This document shows positions 33,116 to 34,588 of a stretch of DNA of 34,588 nucleotides, in pieces. Every line of letters begins with the position of its first letter. Position 1 is the stretch's first letter. The notes below the pieces were generated by a model. That model was not told the origin of the DNA and did no database searches. It worked only from the letters and a program-made list of their open reading frames with translations. Position numbers and translations under genes: made by a program. This DNA comes from Bacteroides fragilis (GTDB taxonomy: Bacteria; Bacteroidota; Bacteroidia; Bacteroidales; DTGW01), in NCBI GenBank assembly GCA_945889005.1, contig CAMDBI010000033.1, forward strand, positions 1 to 34,588. The letters are read 5' to 3'.

Positions 33116-33721
33116 ATGGCTTTTACATTTTTCTTTCGCGACGAACAAATACTTTCACTAGCGGTGCAGCATTTGGTTCCTAAAACGATGGGGCGCAGTA
33201 CCGTTCACATTCTCAATGCAGGCTGTGCCATGGGTATGGAAACATACACTTTTGCCATATTATTGGCCGAAAGCATGGGTAAGTTTGCTCTTAGAAATGT
33301 AAAAATAAAAGCAGTCGATATCGACAACGAAAATGTCGATTTTGGAAAAACTGTGACCGATGGAGTGTACAACAAGGAGCATTTGCAACGTATTCCTCCA
33401 GAGTTGTTTGCCAAATACTTTAGCCCAGCCCCAATCGACGACCATTTTATTGTGAGCATGGATTTGCGAAACCTGGTGCAATTCGAGAAATACGATCTGC
33501 TTACGCTTAGGCCTTTGCGTTCAGATTACAGTCTCATTATATGCAAAAATGTATTGTTGCACTTCAACTATCAGCAAAGAGTCGATGTAATTAATATGTA
33601 TTACAACATGCTGTTGCCCGGAGGCTTGTTGGCAATGGAAAATACACAAAGTATGCCTGTTGAGTTGGAGTCGAAATTCATAAAATTGGTTGGATATGCA
33701 CAGTTGTACGAGAAGCTATGA
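33116..33721 (+). CDS. CheR-type SAM methyltransferase, catalytic domain only
   Basis: A 201-residue protein matching the C-terminal catalytic domain of CheR, which methylates glutamates of chemoreceptors. It begins MAFTFFFRDEQIL, where FFRD is the start of that domain; the N-terminal helical domain of CheR is missing. Motifs: SAM loop LNAGCAMGMETYTFAILL, acidic VDIDNENVDF, LICKNVLLHFNYQQ and LLPGGLLAMEN. An in-frame start at 32984 would add 44 residues, but they are encoded by the heptamer array and are Arg/Thr/Pro-rich, so I reject it. It overlaps the next gene by four bases. Full-length CheR is about 270-290 residues, so regulation or target choice probably differs. Confidence 0.88.
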   Translation: MAFTFFFRDEQILSLAVQHLVPKTMGRSTVHILNAGCAMGMETYTFAILLAESMGKFALRNVKIKAVDIDNENVDFGKTVTDGVYNKEHLQRIPPELFAKYFSPAPIDDHFIVSMDLRNLVQFEKYDLLTLRPLRSDYSLIICKNVLLHFNYQQRVDVINMYYNMLLPGGLLAMENTQSMPVELESKFIKLVGYAQLYEKL

Positions 33722-34299
33722 AAATTACCAATTTGACCGAAAATAGCAAGCAATACACCTCCAATGTTTATTTGGTGCTAGGTACTTGGAATACCTTGGA
33801 CGACATTACTACACTAGTCGACGTAGGTAGCGATGGTTCAATTGTAGATAAAATACAGAATATTAATACAGGACTTGGAAAACGAAAAGTCGACCAGGTA
33901 ATACTCACACACAGCCACTCAGACCACTCGGCAATAATGCCTATTATCAAAGAGGTTTTCAACCCTCAGATATGCGCTTTCAACTCGCATCTCAAAGGGG
34001 TCGATCGCATACTCCGCGATGGCGATATACTTCGCATTGGAGAGCAGCAATTCGAGGTCTTTCACATTACGGCACATAGCTACGATTCTATATGCTTGTA
34101 TGGTCGCGACAATGGGATACTTTTTGCAGGCGACACTTCGTTCCCTATCGAATTCGAAAACGAGGTATTGAAACGCGAAAACGAATATGTGCTAACTCGT
34201 TTAGAGAAAAAGAAAATAACAACAATCTATCCGGGGCATGGAGCTCTTTTAGATTTTACAAATAAAGTTTTTAATGTATTTAAAGGAAAAAATTATTAA
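33718..34299 (+). CDS. MBL-fold metallohydrolase
   Basis: A 193-residue metallo-beta-lactamase-fold hydrolase. Metal ligands: HSHSDH (His65, His67, Asp69, His70), His120 in FHITAHSYDS, Asp139 in LFAGDTSF and His174 in IYPGHG. All are in the usual order, so it is probably active as a di-metal hydrolase of the glyoxalase-II-like group. Its ATG overlaps the end of the CheR-like gene (ATGA, 33718-33721), indicating coupling. An MBL-fold protein in a CheW/CheR/chemoreceptor set is unusual; its substrate, or whether it replaces the missing CheB esterase function, is unknown. Confidence 0.9.
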   Translation: MKITNLTENSKQYTSNVYLVLGTWNTLDDITTLVDVGSDGSIVDKIQNINTGLGKRKVDQVILTHSHSDHSAIMPIIKEVFNPQICAFNSHLKGVDRILRDGDILRIGEQQFEVFHITAHSYDSICLYGRDNGILFAGDTSFPIEFENEVLKRENEYVLTRLEKKKITTIYPGHGALLDFTNKVFNVFKGKNY

Positions 34300-34303
34300 A
34301 AAT

Positions 34304-34417
34304 ACCTCCCAACCCTCCTTATGAAGGAGGGCTAACAGTGCAAAAAGTATCAAATAGCACGTCACTGTTATTGCCCCCGTTTGTTGAGCGTAGTCGAAAC
34401 ATAAGGGGTTGTGGTTT
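34304..34417 (-). repeat. ~115-bp intergenic repeat element, copy B
   Basis: The reverse complement aligns with copy A at 10011-10130 over nearly its whole length, including CGACT(A)CGCTCAACAA and GGGGGCAATAACAGTG. It contains an 8-bp perfect hairpin CCCTCCTT/AAGGAGGG (34313-34331) that copy A lacks. It lies between the MBL-fold gene and the chemoreceptor. Confidence 0.65.
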
Positions 34418-34459
34418 AAAATGAATATAAATAATTATTAACTCTTAAAATTAAATAAC

Positions 34460-34588
34460 ATGAATTGGTTTAAAAACATGAAAATTAGAACGAAACTACT
34501 CAGTAGTTTCTTGATTGTAGCCATACTGGCGGGATTGATAGGCTACATGGGCATAACCCGTATGCACCAAATCGATGATGCCGATACG
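34460..34588 (+). CDS. Methyl-accepting chemotaxis protein, 5' end only
   Basis: The first 43 codons of a chemoreceptor that runs off the right edge: MNWFKNMKIRTKLLSSFLIV, then AILAGLIGYMGITRMHQIDD. The short basic start, first membrane helix and following MHQIDDAD are typical of 4HB-type receptors. It is separated from the MBL-fold gene by the copy B repeat, and likely belongs to the same chemosensory set. Confidence 0.8.
   Translation, partial: MNWFKNMKIRTKLLSSFLIVAILAGLIGYMGITRMHQIDDADT

Overview
The window is a low-GC chromosomal segment from a member of the Bacteroidota, probably a free-living Bacteroidales/Marinilabiliales-like lineage (the rank below phylum is a guess). Evidence for the phylum: TonB-dependent receptors with carboxypeptidase-regulatory-like domains, LytS/LytTR regulation, no Shine-Dalgarno boxes, and promoters of the TTTG-N19/20-TAnnTTTG type. 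I found no rRNA, tRNA, CRISPR array, prophage or transposase gene.

Layout. 1-1317 (-): 5' part of a BtuB-like TonB receptor. 1974-3254 (-): glyA. 3477-7673 (+): TonB receptor, LytS-type kinase and LytTR regulator in one tight operon. 7888-9939 (+): exported M49 dipeptidyl peptidase III. 10162-11641 (-): SatP-like acetate transporter and tpiA. 11892-13706 (+): chemoreceptor with an HBM sensor. 13707-15067 (-): small conserved protein and an EamA exporter.

15304-25475 (+) is the core: a sulfite-assimilation operon carrying its own siroheme pathway from glutamyl-tRNA. Order: promoter, Cys-rich leader peptide, terminator-like hairpin, DUF2061 membrane protein, precorrin-2 dehydrogenase, short HemA, HemC-CobA-HemD fusion, HemB, HemL, CysJ, CysI. 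HemA/HemL/HemB make porphobilinogen, the fusion takes it to precorrin-2, the dehydrogenase leads to siroheme, and siroheme is the cofactor of CysI, which receives electrons from CysJ. The 32-codon leader ORF (15354-15452) has six Cys codons within seven consecutive codons and is followed by a hairpin plus nine T just before the first gene. This looks like cysteine-sensing transcription attenuation and is the most interesting item here. HemA lacks its usual C-terminal dimerisation domain, and the HemC part of the fusion lacks the domain that carries the dipyrromethane cofactor cysteine.

25607-30652: beta-lactamase-fold hydrolase, DUF1573 protein (-), and a hybrid GAF histidine kinase paired with an NtrC-type sigma-54 activator. 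30969-31685 (-): exported Fe/Mn superoxide dismutase. 32122-34588 (+): a small chemosensory-like operon of a thioredoxin-fold protein without its CxxC, CheW, a catalytic-domain-only CheR, an MBL-fold hydrolase, and the start of another chemoreceptor.

The intergenic regions are rich in small repeats: heptanucleotide tandem arrays of several different sequences, a 164-bp MITE-like element with 21-bp perfect terminal inverted repeats, a ~120-bp element present twice in opposite orientation, and a 15-bp motif repeated three times upstream of the chemosensory operon.
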